A stretch of 33,173 nt of DNA from JAWWPY01 sp036394075. Lineage in GTDB: Bacteria; Actinomycetota; Actinomycetes; Streptosporangiales; Streptosporangiaceae. The stretch is taken from assembly GCA_036394075.1 (NCBI GenBank), contig DASWFT010000413.1, forward strand, positions 1-33,173, written 5' to 3'. The first letter of the stretch is position 1; every line of letters begins with the position of its first letter. The position numbers and the translations under genes were made by a program. The notes under the pieces were generated by a model, which was given only the letters and a program-made list of their open reading frames with translations, was not told where the DNA came from and ran no database searches. Below, one piece after another: positions 15,606 through 22,638 of the stretch.

Positions 15606-15643
15606 CGCCACGCCCCAGGGCCACGCCCAGCGGCGCGCCCCAG
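15593..15643. repeat. Four 12-13-bp units spanning the stop codon of the LpqE-like gene
   Basis: Units cgccacgccctag (15593-15605), cgccacgccccag (15606-15618), ggccacgcccag (15619-15630) and cggcgcgccccag (15631-15643). The first unit is the last four codons plus the TAG stop. The following units keep the pattern but with CAG instead of TAG. Confidence 0.8.
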
Positions 15644-15667
15644 CGGTGCGGTTGCGGGCGGGCGGTC

Positions 15668-16354
15668 TCAGCCGACGGGCTCGAACTTGTAACCGAGGCC
15701 CCGGACCGTGATGATGTGCCGCGGGTTGCCCGGATCGATCTCCACCTTCGCGCGAAGCCGCTTGATGTGGACATCGAGGGTCTTGGTGTCGCCGACATAG
15801 TCGGCACCCCAGACCCGGTCGATGAGCTGCATCCGGGTCAGCACCCTCCCGGCATTGCGCAGCAGCACCTCAAGGAGCTCGAACTCCTTGAGTGGCAGCT
15901 GGACCTGGTCGCTGCGGACCGTTACCACATGCCGGTCCACGTCCATCCGGACGGGCCCGGACTCCAGCGTGGAGATCCCCTGCTCCTCGGGCTCGCCGCG
16001 GCGGCGGAGGACGGCCCGCATCCGGGCGACTAGCTCGCGGGAGGAGAAGGGCTTGGTCACGTAGTCGTCCGCGCCCAGTTCCAGGCCCACGACCTTGTCG
16101 ATCTCGCTGTCCTTGGCGGTCAGCATGATCACGGGTACGCTCGACCGCTCGCGGAGCGTGCGGCAGACCTCGCTCCCCGGCAGCCCGGGCAGCATGAGAT
16201 CGAGCAGCACCAGATCCGCGCCCTCCCGGTCGAAGGTCTCGATCGCATCGGGGCCCGTCGGGCAGACCGCGACCTCGAAACCCTCCTTACGCAGCATGTA
16301 GGACAGTGCGTCACTGAACGACTCTTCGTCCTCAACCACGAGCACTCGGGTCAC
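15668..16354 (-). CDS. regX3: Response regulator of the OmpR/PhoB family (RegX3/PhoP type)
   Basis: 228 residues. The receiver domain (1-120) has the acidic pair Glu8-Asp9, the phosphorylation site Asp52 (LVLLDLMLPG) and the conserved Lys in MLTAKDSE. The C-terminal winged helix (about 130-226) contains LPLKEFELLEVLLRNAGRVLTRMQLIDRVWG, then DTKTLDVHIKRLRAKVE. With SenX3/PhoR it normally controls phosphate starvation genes (pst, phoA, and in mycobacteria growth and virulence genes). The start is the GTG at 16354, overlapping the senX3 stop (GTGA), so kinase and regulator are translationally coupled; longer starts up to 16474 read the kinase gene out of frame. It converges with the LpqE-like gene. 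Confidence 0.93.
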   Translation of the reverse strand: MTRVLVVEDEESFSDALSYMLRKEGFEVAVCPTGPDAIETFDREGADLVLLDLMLPGLPGSEVCRTLRERSSVPVIMLTAKDSEIDKVVGLELGADDYVTKPFSSRELVARMRAVLRRRGEPEEQGISTLESGPVRMDVDRHVVTVRSDQVQLPLKEFELLEVLLRNAGRVLTRMQLIDRVWGADYVGDTKTLDVHIKRLRAKVEIDPGNPRHIITVRGLGYKFEPVG

Positions 16355-17493
16355 TTCACAGCCTCCCAGGCAGGTTGTGCAGCGGATATCGGGGCAACCG
16401 GCCCCAGGGTGCGGACACGAGTCGTCACAGGCAGCCGCAAGGTGAAGGTGGACCCCGCGCCTTCCCTGCTCCATACCTTGACCTCGCCGCCGTGTGCGGC
16501 GGTCACATGCTTCACGATGGCCAGCCCCAGCCCCGTCCCGCCGGTGGCCCGGGACCGCGCCGGGTCAACCCGGTAGAACCGCTCGAAGATCCGCTCCAGG
16601 TCCCGTTGCGGGATGCCGATCCCCTGATCCGCGACGCTGACTTCTGCCGCGTGGTCATCGATCCGCCTCGTGCTGACCACCACGCGCGTCTTCTCGGGGC
16701 TGTAGGCGACGGCGTTCTCCAGGAGGTTGCGCAGCGCGTTGACCAGGAGATCCTCGTCGCCCAGCACCACCAGCCCAGGATCGGTGGTCGCCGCGAGCTC
16801 GATGCCGTGCGCGTTGGCCTTCATCCGGCACCTGTCCAGTGCCTCGGCGACGACGATGGCCAGCTCGACCGGGATCGGGTCGGGAATGGGCTCGGCCGCC
16901 TGGATCCGCGACAGGATGATCAGGTCCTGGGCCAGCTTGGTGAGGCGTGACGCCTCTTGCCGCATCCGGCCGGCGAAGCGGCGGACCGCCTCGGGATCCT
17001 CCGCCGCGTCTTCCACCGTCTCCGCGAGCAGCGCCAGGGCGCCGATCGGCGTCTTGAGCTCATGGCTGACGTTGGCCACGAAATCCCGGCGGACCTCCTC
17101 CACCCTGCGGCTCTCGGTCTGGTCCTCGGCGAGCAGGAGCACCAGCCCGCCGCCGCCCACCGCGGAGCCGAGAGGCGCGACCCGCACCGCGAAGCTGGTG
17201 GTCCTGCCGCCGAGCTTGGTACCGGAGACCTCGATCTCGCCCTCTCGGATCTCGCCGTCCCTGCGCACCTGACGGGCTAGCGCGAGCAGCTCGCCCACCA
17301 TCAGCCTGTCCCCCTTGACCAGGCCGAACGACCGGGCCGCCGAACTCGCCCGCAGCACGTGATCCTCGCTGTCGATGACCACGGCCGAGGAGGAGAGGAC
17401 GGAAAGGACGGCCGCGATGCCCGCGGGAAGCCGGGCCGGCTGGCGTCGTTCGGCGTAGGGGGCCGTTGTTTTGACCGCCTTCCGGATCTTCAT
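16351..17493 (-). CDS. senX3: Sensor histidine kinase of the SenX3/PhoR type, lacking membrane helices
   Basis: 380 residues. A PAS-like domain (about residues 25-125: IAAVLSVLSSSAVVIDSEDHVLRASSAAR) precedes the HisKA domain with His144 (RRDFVANVSHELKTPIGALALL) and the HATPase domain (N box NLLENAVAYSPE; DQGIGIPQRDLERIFERFYRVDPARSRATGGTG; GLGLAIVKHV). The sequence is closer to Streptomyces PhoR than to mycobacterial SenX3. Both of those have N-terminal membrane helices: one in PhoR, two in SenX3. Here the ATG at 17493 (GGGAG about ten bases upstream) gives a soluble protein, and neither the in-frame extension to 17625 nor the other frames encode a clear helix. So the kinase is either cytoplasmic, perhaps tethered by a PstB/PhoU-type partner, or has lost its anchor. 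It is coupled with regX3. Confidence 0.9.
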   Translation of the reverse strand: MKIRKAVKTTAPYAERRQPARLPAGIAAVLSVLSSSAVVIDSEDHVLRASSAARSFGLVKGDRLMVGELLALARQVRRDGEIREGEIEVSGTKLGGRTTSFAVRVAPLGSAVGGGGLVLLLAEDQTESRRVEEVRRDFVANVSHELKTPIGALALLAETVEDAAEDPEAVRRFAGRMRQEASRLTKLAQDLIILSRIQAAEPIPDPIPVELAIVVAEALDRCRMKANAHGIELAATTDPGLVVLGDEDLLVNALRNLLENAVAYSPEKTRVVVSTRRIDDHAAEVSVADQGIGIPQRDLERIFERFYRVDPARSRATGGTGLGLAIVKHVTAAHGGEVKVWSREGAGSTFTLRLPVTTRVRTLGPVAPISAAQPAWEAVK

Positions 17494-17641
17494 GCCTCGG
17501 CGGCTCCCGTCGCGAAGCGGCCGAATCCGCAGATCGGCGCGGCCATCATGGCCACCAGCTGCACGTGCACACTTCGATGGTAGGCGGCGGGCGGCCGGAA
17601 CGCGCGGGGCCGGGGGCCGATACATGACGCATTTCCCATGT

Positions 17642-17663
17642 ATTCACAAACAGGTTGACACCT
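17642..17663 (+). promoter_or_regulatory. PHO-box-like direct repeat upstream of senX3-regX3
   Basis: ttcac (17643-17647) and ttgac (17654-17658) lie 11 bases apart in attcacaaacaggttgacac. This resembles the 11-bp GTTCACC direct repeat bound by PhoP in Streptomyces and RegX3 in mycobacteria. Its position upstream of senX3-regX3 fits autoregulation. The match is partial. Confidence 0.4.
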
Positions 17664-17686
17664 GGACATGACGGGTTTGCCCAGAT

Positions 17687-17698
17687 GCAAACGTTTGC
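17687..17698. promoter_or_regulatory. 12-bp palindrome, LacI/GalR-like operator
   Basis: gcaaacgtttgc is a perfect palindrome with the central CG typical of LacI/GalR-family operators. It lies ~190 bases upstream of senX3 and past the gpmA 3' end. No LacI-type regulator is in the window. Confidence 0.35.
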
Positions 17699-17740
17699 CT
17701 CCGGCCAGATGCGCCCAGCTAACCCGTCTTGCGGCGGGCC

Positions 17741-17815
17741 GGATCGGCGCCTCCGGTCAGTTCGCGAGCGCCGAATCGGCGCCTCCGGCTAGATCGCCAC
17801 GGCGGATCAGCGCCC
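17741..17815. repeat. 31-32-bp repeat spanning the gpmA stop codon
   Basis: ggatcggcgcctccgg (17741), gaatcggcgcctccgg (17773) and ggatcagcgcccttgg (17804) recur at periods of 32 and 31. The third copy contains the gpmA stop (tca at 17807-17809). Within the array tcggcgc (17744-17750) and gcgccga (17768-17774) can form a 7-bp hairpin, a possible gpmA terminator. Confidence 0.75.
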
Positions 17816-18550
17816 TTGGGCCCGGACCGCCTCCGCGGCCGCCACGGCCGCCTGCGGGTCGAGGTACCGGCCGCCAGGAACCTGCGGCCGGAAATCGGCG
17901 CCGACGTCATAGATGAGCGGGATGCCGGTCGGGATGTTCAGTTCGGCGATCTCCGCGTCCCCGATGCCGTCCAGGTGCTTGACCAGGGCACGCAGCGAGT
18001 TGCCGTGCGCGACCACGAGCACGGTCCGGCCTGCCGCGAGATCGGGGACGATGGCGTCGTGCCAGTACGGCAGCATCCGTTCCAGCACATCCTTGAGGCA
18101 CTCGGTGCGGGGCCTGAGCTCCCCGGGCAGCAGCGCGTACCTGGGGTCATGGGCCGCCGACAGCGGGGCGTCGTCGGCCAGCGGCGGAGGCGGCGTGTCG
18201 TAGGAGCGCCGCCAGAGCATGAACTGCTCCTCCCCGAACTCCTCGCGGGTCTGGGCTTTGCTCTTGCCCTGGAGCGCGCCGTAATGGCGCTCGTTGAGCC
18301 GCCACGACCGGCGCACCGGCAGCCAGAGCAGGCCCGCCGACTCGAGGGCGAGGTTCGCGGTCTGGATCGCGCGGGTCAGCACCGACGTATGCACGATGTC
18401 CGGTTGGATGCTCGCTTCGCGCAGCAGCGTTCCGCCGCTCGCCGCCTCGCTGGCACCGCGTTCCGACAGGCCCACATCCACCCAGCCGGTGAACAGTCCC
18501 TCCGCGTTCCACTCGCTTTCCCCATGCCGCAGCAGCACCAGCATCGCCAT
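17807..18550 (-). CDS. gpmA: 2,3-bisphosphoglycerate-dependent phosphoglycerate mutase
   Basis: 247 residues, the standard length. It interconverts 3- and 2-phosphoglycerate in glycolysis and gluconeogenesis through a phosphohistidine. The catalytic RHG motif is at residues 8-10 (LLRHGESEWN; His9), and the second His is in VVAHGNSLRAL. LTRAIQTANLAL, RRSWRLNERHYGALQGKSKAQT and the C-terminal GIPLIYDVG are all typical. I started at the ATG at 18550; the upstream extension to 18595 has no SD or family similarity. It diverges from mshA across 86 bases. A tandem repeat spans the stop codon. Confidence 0.95.
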   Translation of the reverse strand: MAMLVLLRHGESEWNAEGLFTGWVDVGLSERGASEAASGGTLLREASIQPDIVHTSVLTRAIQTANLALESAGLLWLPVRRSWRLNERHYGALQGKSKAQTREEFGEEQFMLWRRSYDTPPPPLADDAPLSAAHDPRYALLPGELRPRTECLKDVLERMLPYWHDAIVPDLAAGRTVLVVAHGNSLRALVKHLDGIGDAEIAELNIPTGIPLIYDVGADFRPQVPGGRYLDPQAAVAAAEAVRAQGR

Positions 18551-18636
18551 GGGCAAGAGCCTAGTGTGAGGACAGCGCCGGGCAAACGGGAACACCCTGC
18601 GGCGGGACGGGGTTGAGCATGCGGAGGTGCATGCCC

Positions 18637-19929
18637 GTGCCCCGACCCTTCCTCCGGCGGATCGCGACCATTAGTGTCCATACCTCTCCGCTAGAGCAAC
18701 CAGGCACCGGGGACGCCGGGGGCCTGAACGTCTACGTGGTGGAGGTCGCCAAGCGGCTCGCTGCCCGCGGAGTCGAGGTGGAGATCTTCACCCGGGCGGT
18801 GTCGCGTGATGCCCCGCCCGTCGCCGAGCTTGTTCCCGGCGTGCTGGTGCGGCATGTGGCCGCGGGCCCCTTTGAGGATCTCGACAAGGCCGACCTGCCC
18901 GCCCAGCTCTGTCACTTCACCTTTGAGGTGCTGCGCACCGAGGCGGCCTATTCGCCCGGCCGGTACGACCTCGTGCACGCGCACTACTGGCTTTCTGGCC
19001 AAGTCGGCACCGTGGCCAAGGAGCGGTGGGGGGTCCCGCTCGTCCAGTCCATGCACACCCTGGGGAGAGTCAAGAACGCCGCGCTGGCCTGGGGGGACGC
19101 GGCCGAGCCCGAAATGAGGATCCGGGGCGAGGCGGAGGTCGTGGCGACAGCGGACCGGCTTGTCGCGAACACGGACGAGGAGGCGCGCCAGCTGATCGGC
19201 CTCTACGCGGCTGACCCGGCCAAGGTCTGGACGGTGAACCCGGGGGTGGACCTCTCGGTGTTCAGGCCCGGGCCGGCGGCCAAGGCCCGGCGCAGGCTGG
19301 GCCTGCCCGCCGACCAGCCGGTCGTGGTCTTCGCCGGCCGGGTGCAGCCGCTCAAGGCGCCCGACGTGGTGCTGCGCGCCGCCGCCCTGCTGATCCGCGA
19401 TGACCCCGCGCTGGCCCGCACCCTGACCGTGGCGTTCATCGGCGGCCCAAGCGGGTCCGGACGCGCGGACCCGGATGGCCTGACCGAGTTGTCCCACACC
19501 CTGGGGATCCCCCATGTGGTCCGGCTAGAGCCGCCGTGCCCGCAGTCCGAACTCGCCGACTGGTACCGGGCGGCAACCGTGGTCATGGTGCCGTCGTACT
19601 CGGAGTCGTTCGGCCTGGTGGCGGTGGAGGCCCAGGCATGCGGCACGCCGGTGCTCGCCGCCTCCGTCGGTGGCCTGCGTACCGCCGTCCAGGATGGCGT
19701 ATCGGGCGTGCTCGTGGACGGCCACGCCCCGGCCAGCTACGCGCGCGTGCTCGCCGACCTGATCGCGGCGCCAGACCTGCGGGAACGACTTTCCCGGGGC
19801 GCCGTCGCGCACGCCTCCCGGTTCGGCTGGAACGGAACGGTCGACCGGCTGATGGCCGTCTACACCGGTGCCATGAACACTGCCACGGCCGACGCAGCGG
19901 ACCGGTTTACCCAGGCGCTGCCTTCCTGA
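18637..19929 (+). CDS. mshA: D-inositol-3-phosphate glycosyltransferase (mycothiol biosynthesis)
   Basis: 430 residues. MshA transfers GlcNAc from UDP-GlcNAc to 1-L-myo-inositol 1-phosphate, the first committed step of mycothiol synthesis. It is a GT-B, GT4-family enzyme: the N-terminal RIATISVHTSPLEQPGTGDAGGLNVYVVEVA loop matches the MshA inositol-phosphate site, followed by DLVHAHYWLSG and LVQSMHTLGRVKN. The C-terminal domain has FAGRVQPLKAPDVVLRAAA and the nucleotide-sugar motif YSESFGLVAVEAQACGTPVLA. The start is chosen at the GTG at 18637, nine bases after GGAGG; ATGs at 18619 and 18631 are too close to or upstream of that SD. mshA, ybjN and gpmA cluster in many actinomycetes. Confidence 0.95.
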   Translation: MPRPFLRRIATISVHTSPLEQPGTGDAGGLNVYVVEVAKRLAARGVEVEIFTRAVSRDAPPVAELVPGVLVRHVAAGPFEDLDKADLPAQLCHFTFEVLRTEAAYSPGRYDLVHAHYWLSGQVGTVAKERWGVPLVQSMHTLGRVKNAALAWGDAAEPEMRIRGEAEVVATADRLVANTDEEARQLIGLYAADPAKVWTVNPGVDLSVFRPGPAAKARRRLGLPADQPVVVFAGRVQPLKAPDVVLRAAALLIRDDPALARTLTVAFIGGPSGSGRADPDGLTELSHTLGIPHVVRLEPPCPQSELADWYRAATVVMVPSYSESFGLVAVEAQACGTPVLAASVGGLRTAVQDGVSGVLVDGHAPASYARVLADLIAAPDLRERLSRGAVAHASRFGWNGTVDRLMAVYTGAMNTATADAADRFTQALPS

Positions 19930-19956
19930 ACAGGCGCCACCTGGCAGGATTGGGCC

Positions 19957-20508
19957 ATGAACGACGTGGCCGCGGCCGGGCCGCAGGTGACCCGCGCGGA
20001 CGCCGCCGCCGCAATCGAGTCAGCGCTGGCCGACCTCGGGCTCGCCTGGGAGAGCCCGCAACCGGGCAGCTACCTGGTCCGGCTGGAAGGCCAGCACAAG
20101 CTCGCGACCATGACCTGGCTCATTGCGGGGACCCACAGCCTGCACGTGGAGGCTTTCTTCTGCAGGCAGCCGGATGAGAACCATGCCCGGTTCTACCGGT
20201 TCCTCCTCGACCGCAATGGCCGGATGTACGGGGTGCATTTCGCCCTTGACCCCGTGGGGGATGTGTACCTGGTGGGCCGGCTCCCGCTCAGTTCAGCGTC
20301 AGCGGACGAGATCGACCGGATCCTGGGCTGCGTGCTCAGCTACTCCGACGAGAATTTCGACGCCGCGCTGGCCCTCGGCTTCGCCTCGTCGATCCGCAAG
20401 GAGTGGGCCTGGCGCGTCAAGCGCGGCGAAAGCCTCGCCAACCTGCGCGCCTTCGCCGCTCTCGCGGATCCCGAGCATGGCTGGCCCGGCGGCCAGCAGG
20501 ACCCCTAG
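19957..20508 (+). CDS. YbjN-domain protein
   Basis: 183 residues. A YbjN-like fold related to type III secretion chaperones covers about residues 20-155: WESPQPGSYLVRLEGQHKLATMTWLIAGTHSLHVEAFFCRQPDENHARFYRFLLDRNGRM, then GDVYLVGRLPLSSASADEIDRILG. Homologues follow mshA in Streptomyces and mycobacteria, so this is a conserved neighbour, but its role is not known. It starts 27 bases after mshA and is probably cotranscribed. Its stop overlaps the csoR stop by four bases on the opposite strand. Confidence 0.88.
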   Translation: MNDVAAAGPQVTRADAAAAIESALADLGLAWESPQPGSYLVRLEGQHKLATMTWLIAGTHSLHVEAFFCRQPDENHARFYRFLLDRNGRMYGVHFALDPVGDVYLVGRLPLSSASADEIDRILGCVLSYSDENFDAALALGFASSIRKEWAWRVKRGESLANLRAFAALADPEHGWPGGQQDP

Positions 20509-20786
20509 GACTTGACCAGCCGGCTAATCGCTTCGGCCGCCTCATGGATCGAGTCGCGGGCCTCGTCCCCGCCCGCCTGCACGGCCTCCGTCACGCATTT
20601 TCCGAGATGATCCTCAAGCAGGCCGAGGGCGACCGCCTGCAGGGCCCGGGTTACCGCGGAGACCTGGGTCAGGACGTCGATGCAGTAGACGTCTTCTTCC
20701 ACCATCCGCTGCAGGCCACGGACCTGCCCCTCAATCCTGCGCAGCCGCTTGAGATAGGCGTCCTTGTCCTGCGTGTAACCGTGCAT
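20505..20786 (-). CDS. csoR: CsoR/RcnR-family metal-sensing repressor
   Basis: 93 residues, a small all-helical DUF156 protein. The copper-site triad of CsoR is present as Cys35, His60 and Cys64 (YCIDVL; EDHLGKC), matching Cys36, His61 and Cys65 of M. tuberculosis CsoR, so Cu(I) sensing is likely. Binding would release the protein from its operator. The start is the ATG at 20786, giving MHGYTQDKDAYLKRLRRIEGQ; the frame is open to 20975, but upstream residues are not family-like. No SD is visible. No copper ATPase or chaperone is adjacent and no CsoR operator was recognised upstream, so its target probably lies elsewhere. Confidence 0.9.
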   Translation of the reverse strand: MHGYTQDKDAYLKRLRRIEGQVRGLQRMVEEDVYCIDVLTQVSAVTRALQAVALGLLEDHLGKCVTEAVQAGGDEARDSIHEAAEAISRLVKS

Positions 20787-21094
20787 ACCGCGAGGATACG
20801 TGGGCGCACCGGCAGAACCCAGCCCGCTCGGGCCGCCGCTCGTAAGACCCCCGTAACCGGTGCTCGGCCGCAGGGCCGAACTTTCCCGGCCGGCCGGCCG
20901 TTGGCCGCCCGGCGACCGGTCACCGATGACCCAGGCGCGCCACCCTCGCCGCCGGGCAGCTGGCCAGAAGATCATTACGAAGGCTGCGCCGACTCACAGC
21001 CAGCCTTAAGGTCGGCCTGGTTCGCTGGCCAATGTCGTGTGCCTGGCGTGCTCGCACATGGCACGCTACCCGGGCAATGCGGGAGGATGGGTTC
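20787..21094. other. Divergent intergenic region upstream of csoR and the ferric-reductase operon
   Basis: About 308 bases with no supported gene. The csoR promoter and that of the forward operon starting at 21095 must lie here. I see no clear -35/-10 pair and no CsoR-like operator (a GTA-G/C-run-TAC dyad). Confidence 0.5.
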
Positions 21095-21433
21095 ATGCGG
21101 CGGGATGACATGAGTTTCGCGGTGGCCGCCCGCGAGGACGGGCTGCGCCGGGTCAGAAGCCTGACCGTGCGGATCGGCGCGGCCGGCGTGGTGTCGTCGG
21201 CGGTCATCGCCGTTGCGCTTGGCCACCCAGCCGGTACGACCACCCATAAGACCACCGGGGGCGGCACGCCCAGCAAGAACCACACTGGACAGAACGAAAA
21301 CTCCCCAAGCTCAGGCACGTCCCAAGGGAATTCGCCGCCGGGGAACTCACAGCAGGGCAGCACGCCCCAGGCGCCCGCGCAGAACCTGGCACCGGCGGCA
21401 GGTTCCGGCCAGGTGGTGTCGGGGGGCTCATGA
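21095..21433 (+). CDS. Single-pass membrane protein with Gly/Ser/Gln-rich outside tail
   Basis: 112 residues from the ATG at 21095, seven bases after GGGAGGA. Residues ~7-25 are charged (VAAREDGLRRVRSLTVRIG), followed by one membrane helix (AAGVVSSAVIAVALG, about 27-41). The rest is low-complexity and extracytoplasmic, rich in Thr, Gly, Ser, Pro and Gln. It overlaps the next gene by four bases (ATGA), so it is translationally coupled to the ferric-reductase-like protein and likely works with it. I know of no specific family; similar small partners accompany such reductases in other actinomycetes. Confidence 0.7.
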   Translation: MRRDDMSFAVAAREDGLRRVRSLTVRIGAAGVVSSAVIAVALGHPAGTTTHKTTGGGTPSKNHTGQNENSPSSGTSQGNSPPGNSQQGSTPQAPAQNLAPAAGSGQVVSGGS

Positions 21434-22191
21434 CCCCGGCGGCGCACGGGGCGATCGTGGTGACGTCATCCACGCCGCTCTGGTTCGCCACCCGGGCCAC
21501 CGGCATGGTGGCGCTCGTGCTGCTGACCGCCAGCATGGCGCTCGGCCTGCTCACCTCGGTGCGTTTCGAGCAGCAGCGGTGGCCCCGGTTCGTCACCATT
21601 GGCCTGCATCGGAGCATTTCCTTGCTCGCCTGCGCCTTCACGGCGCTGCACATCGTGACCACTGTGCTGGACAGTTTCGTCCCGATCGGGGTGGCAGACG
21701 CTTTCGTGCCGTTCATCGGCACCTACCGGCCGATCTGGCTGGGGCTCGGCGCGATCGCCGTCGACCTGCTGATCGCGCTCATGGTGACCAGCCTGCTGCG
21801 GGCCCGAATGCGCCACCGGACCTGGCAGCTCGTGCACTGGACGGCGTACCTGGGCTGGCCGGTCGCGGTCCTGCACGGCCTGGGCACCGGCAGCGACACC
21901 ATGACCCGGTGGGTGCTGGTGCTGACCCTGGGCTGCGTGGGCGCGATCGCGTGCCTGATCGCCTGGCGGCTGGCCCAGGGCTGGCCGTCCCGGGCTGGCC
22001 TGCGCGTCGCGGGTGCGATCACGCTGGTCGTCGTCCTGATCGCGACCGGTGCCTGGCTGATGGCGGGCCCGCTGAAGCCGGACTGGTCCCGCCGCGCCGG
22101 AATGCCCGCACCAGCGCCGACCAGGGTGGCGCAGCAGCGTTTCCTGGTGATCAGCGCGGTCGGCGGGCCGGGATTCCGGGCCGGACAGTGA
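21430..22191 (+). CDS. Ferric-reductase-like haem membrane protein
   Basis: 253 residues with about six membrane helices. It belongs to the ferric-reductase-like transmembrane domain group (related to MsrQ, NADPH oxidases and YedZ). Putative haem-ligand histidines are in LHRSISLLA, ALHIVTTV, LVHWTAYLG and VLHGLGTG, paired across two helices as expected for two b-type haems. There is no flavin or NADPH domain, so electrons must come from a partner; the broken ferredoxin gene directly downstream is the natural candidate. The start overlaps the previous gene by four bases (ATGA). It probably passes electrons across the membrane to an unknown acceptor. Confidence 0.82.
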   Translation: MTPAAHGAIVVTSSTPLWFATRATGMVALVLLTASMALGLLTSVRFEQQRWPRFVTIGLHRSISLLACAFTALHIVTTVLDSFVPIGVADAFVPFIGTYRPIWLGLGAIAVDLLIALMVTSLLRARMRHRTWQLVHWTAYLGWPVAVLHGLGTGSDTMTRWVLVLTLGCVGAIACLIAWRLAQGWPSRAGLRVAGAITLVVVLIATGAWLMAGPLKPDWSRRAGMPAPAPTRVAQQRFLVISAVGGPGFRAGQ

Positions 22192-22426
22192 GCCAGCCGC
22201 CGGACCGGAGGATGCCGCCCGGCCAACCCGCGGACCGGCGGACGCCGCCCAGCCAGTCTGCGCCGACCTGCTGCCCGAGCTCATCGAGCTTGACCCATGG
22301 GGATACCCGGTCATCTCCCCGGAGCCGGTCCCGGAGGAGCTGATCGGGCACGCGCGCCGGGCGGTGACCGCTTGCCCCACACTCGCCCTGCGTCTGGACA
22401 CCGACCGCCGCTCCACCAGCAGGTAG
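22188..22426 (+). pseudogene. Ferredoxin gene with its 5' end replaced by a repeat
   Basis: The forward frame from about 22253 encodes PVCADLLPELIELDPWGYP, then PEELIGHARRAVTACPTLALRL to a TAG at 22426. This is the C-terminal three quarters of a small single-cluster ferredoxin, a usual partner of ferric-reductase-like proteins, with CAxLLPEL and the final CP motif. The normal N-terminus, with RVxxxxCxGxG and the first cluster cysteine, is missing. In its place lie two copies of a 30-bp repeat (22193-22252), and this frame has no start codon upstream of the ferredoxin part. The only plausible start, a GTG at 22188 overlapping the reductase stop (GTGA), is in another frame. Unless a frameshift rescues it, the protein cannot be made with an intact cluster. 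Confidence 0.7.
22193..22252. repeat. Two 30-bp units at the broken start of the ferredoxin gene
   Basis: Units 22193-22222 and 22223-22252 both read cca, then a ccgcggaccgg-like core, then ga-gccgccc; about 24 of 30 bases agree. A third partial unit begins at 22253 (ccag). Confidence 0.7.
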
Positions 22427-22500
22427 CGTCCGTGAGCCGGCCGAGGAACGGTGCACTGATCATGGCCGTAACGCGTGAAAGGCCGCCGACCACGCGGCTA

Positions 22501-22604
22501 CGGAAGGCTCCTCGGCCGGACCGCTAGCGGTCTGTGAGAGGGGGGCTGGGCGACGTGCAGCCAAGAAGACTCCTCGCACAGACCGCTAGGCTTCCGGCAG
22601 GCGC
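22501..22604. repeat. Compound inverted repeat upstream of the CoA-transferase gene
   Basis: ctagcggtctgtgagagg (22524-22541) and cctcgcacagaccgctag (22572-22589) pair in 17 of 18 positions around a 30-base loop. Outer arms cggaag (22501-22506) and cttccg (22591-22596) can extend it. The left side is also a direct near-copy of the right (aaggctcctcg at 22504; aagactcctcg at 22566). It lies between the broken ferredoxin and the CoA-transferase start and could terminate the upstream operon. Confidence 0.65.
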
Positions 22605-22638
22605 AGGACTTGCCGATGCCGCGATCCGGGGAGGGTGA

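Noticed and set aside
20787..21094. CsoR operator and a copper-resistance operon
   Set aside because: No operator-like dyad and no copper transporter or chaperone gene is present next to csoR.
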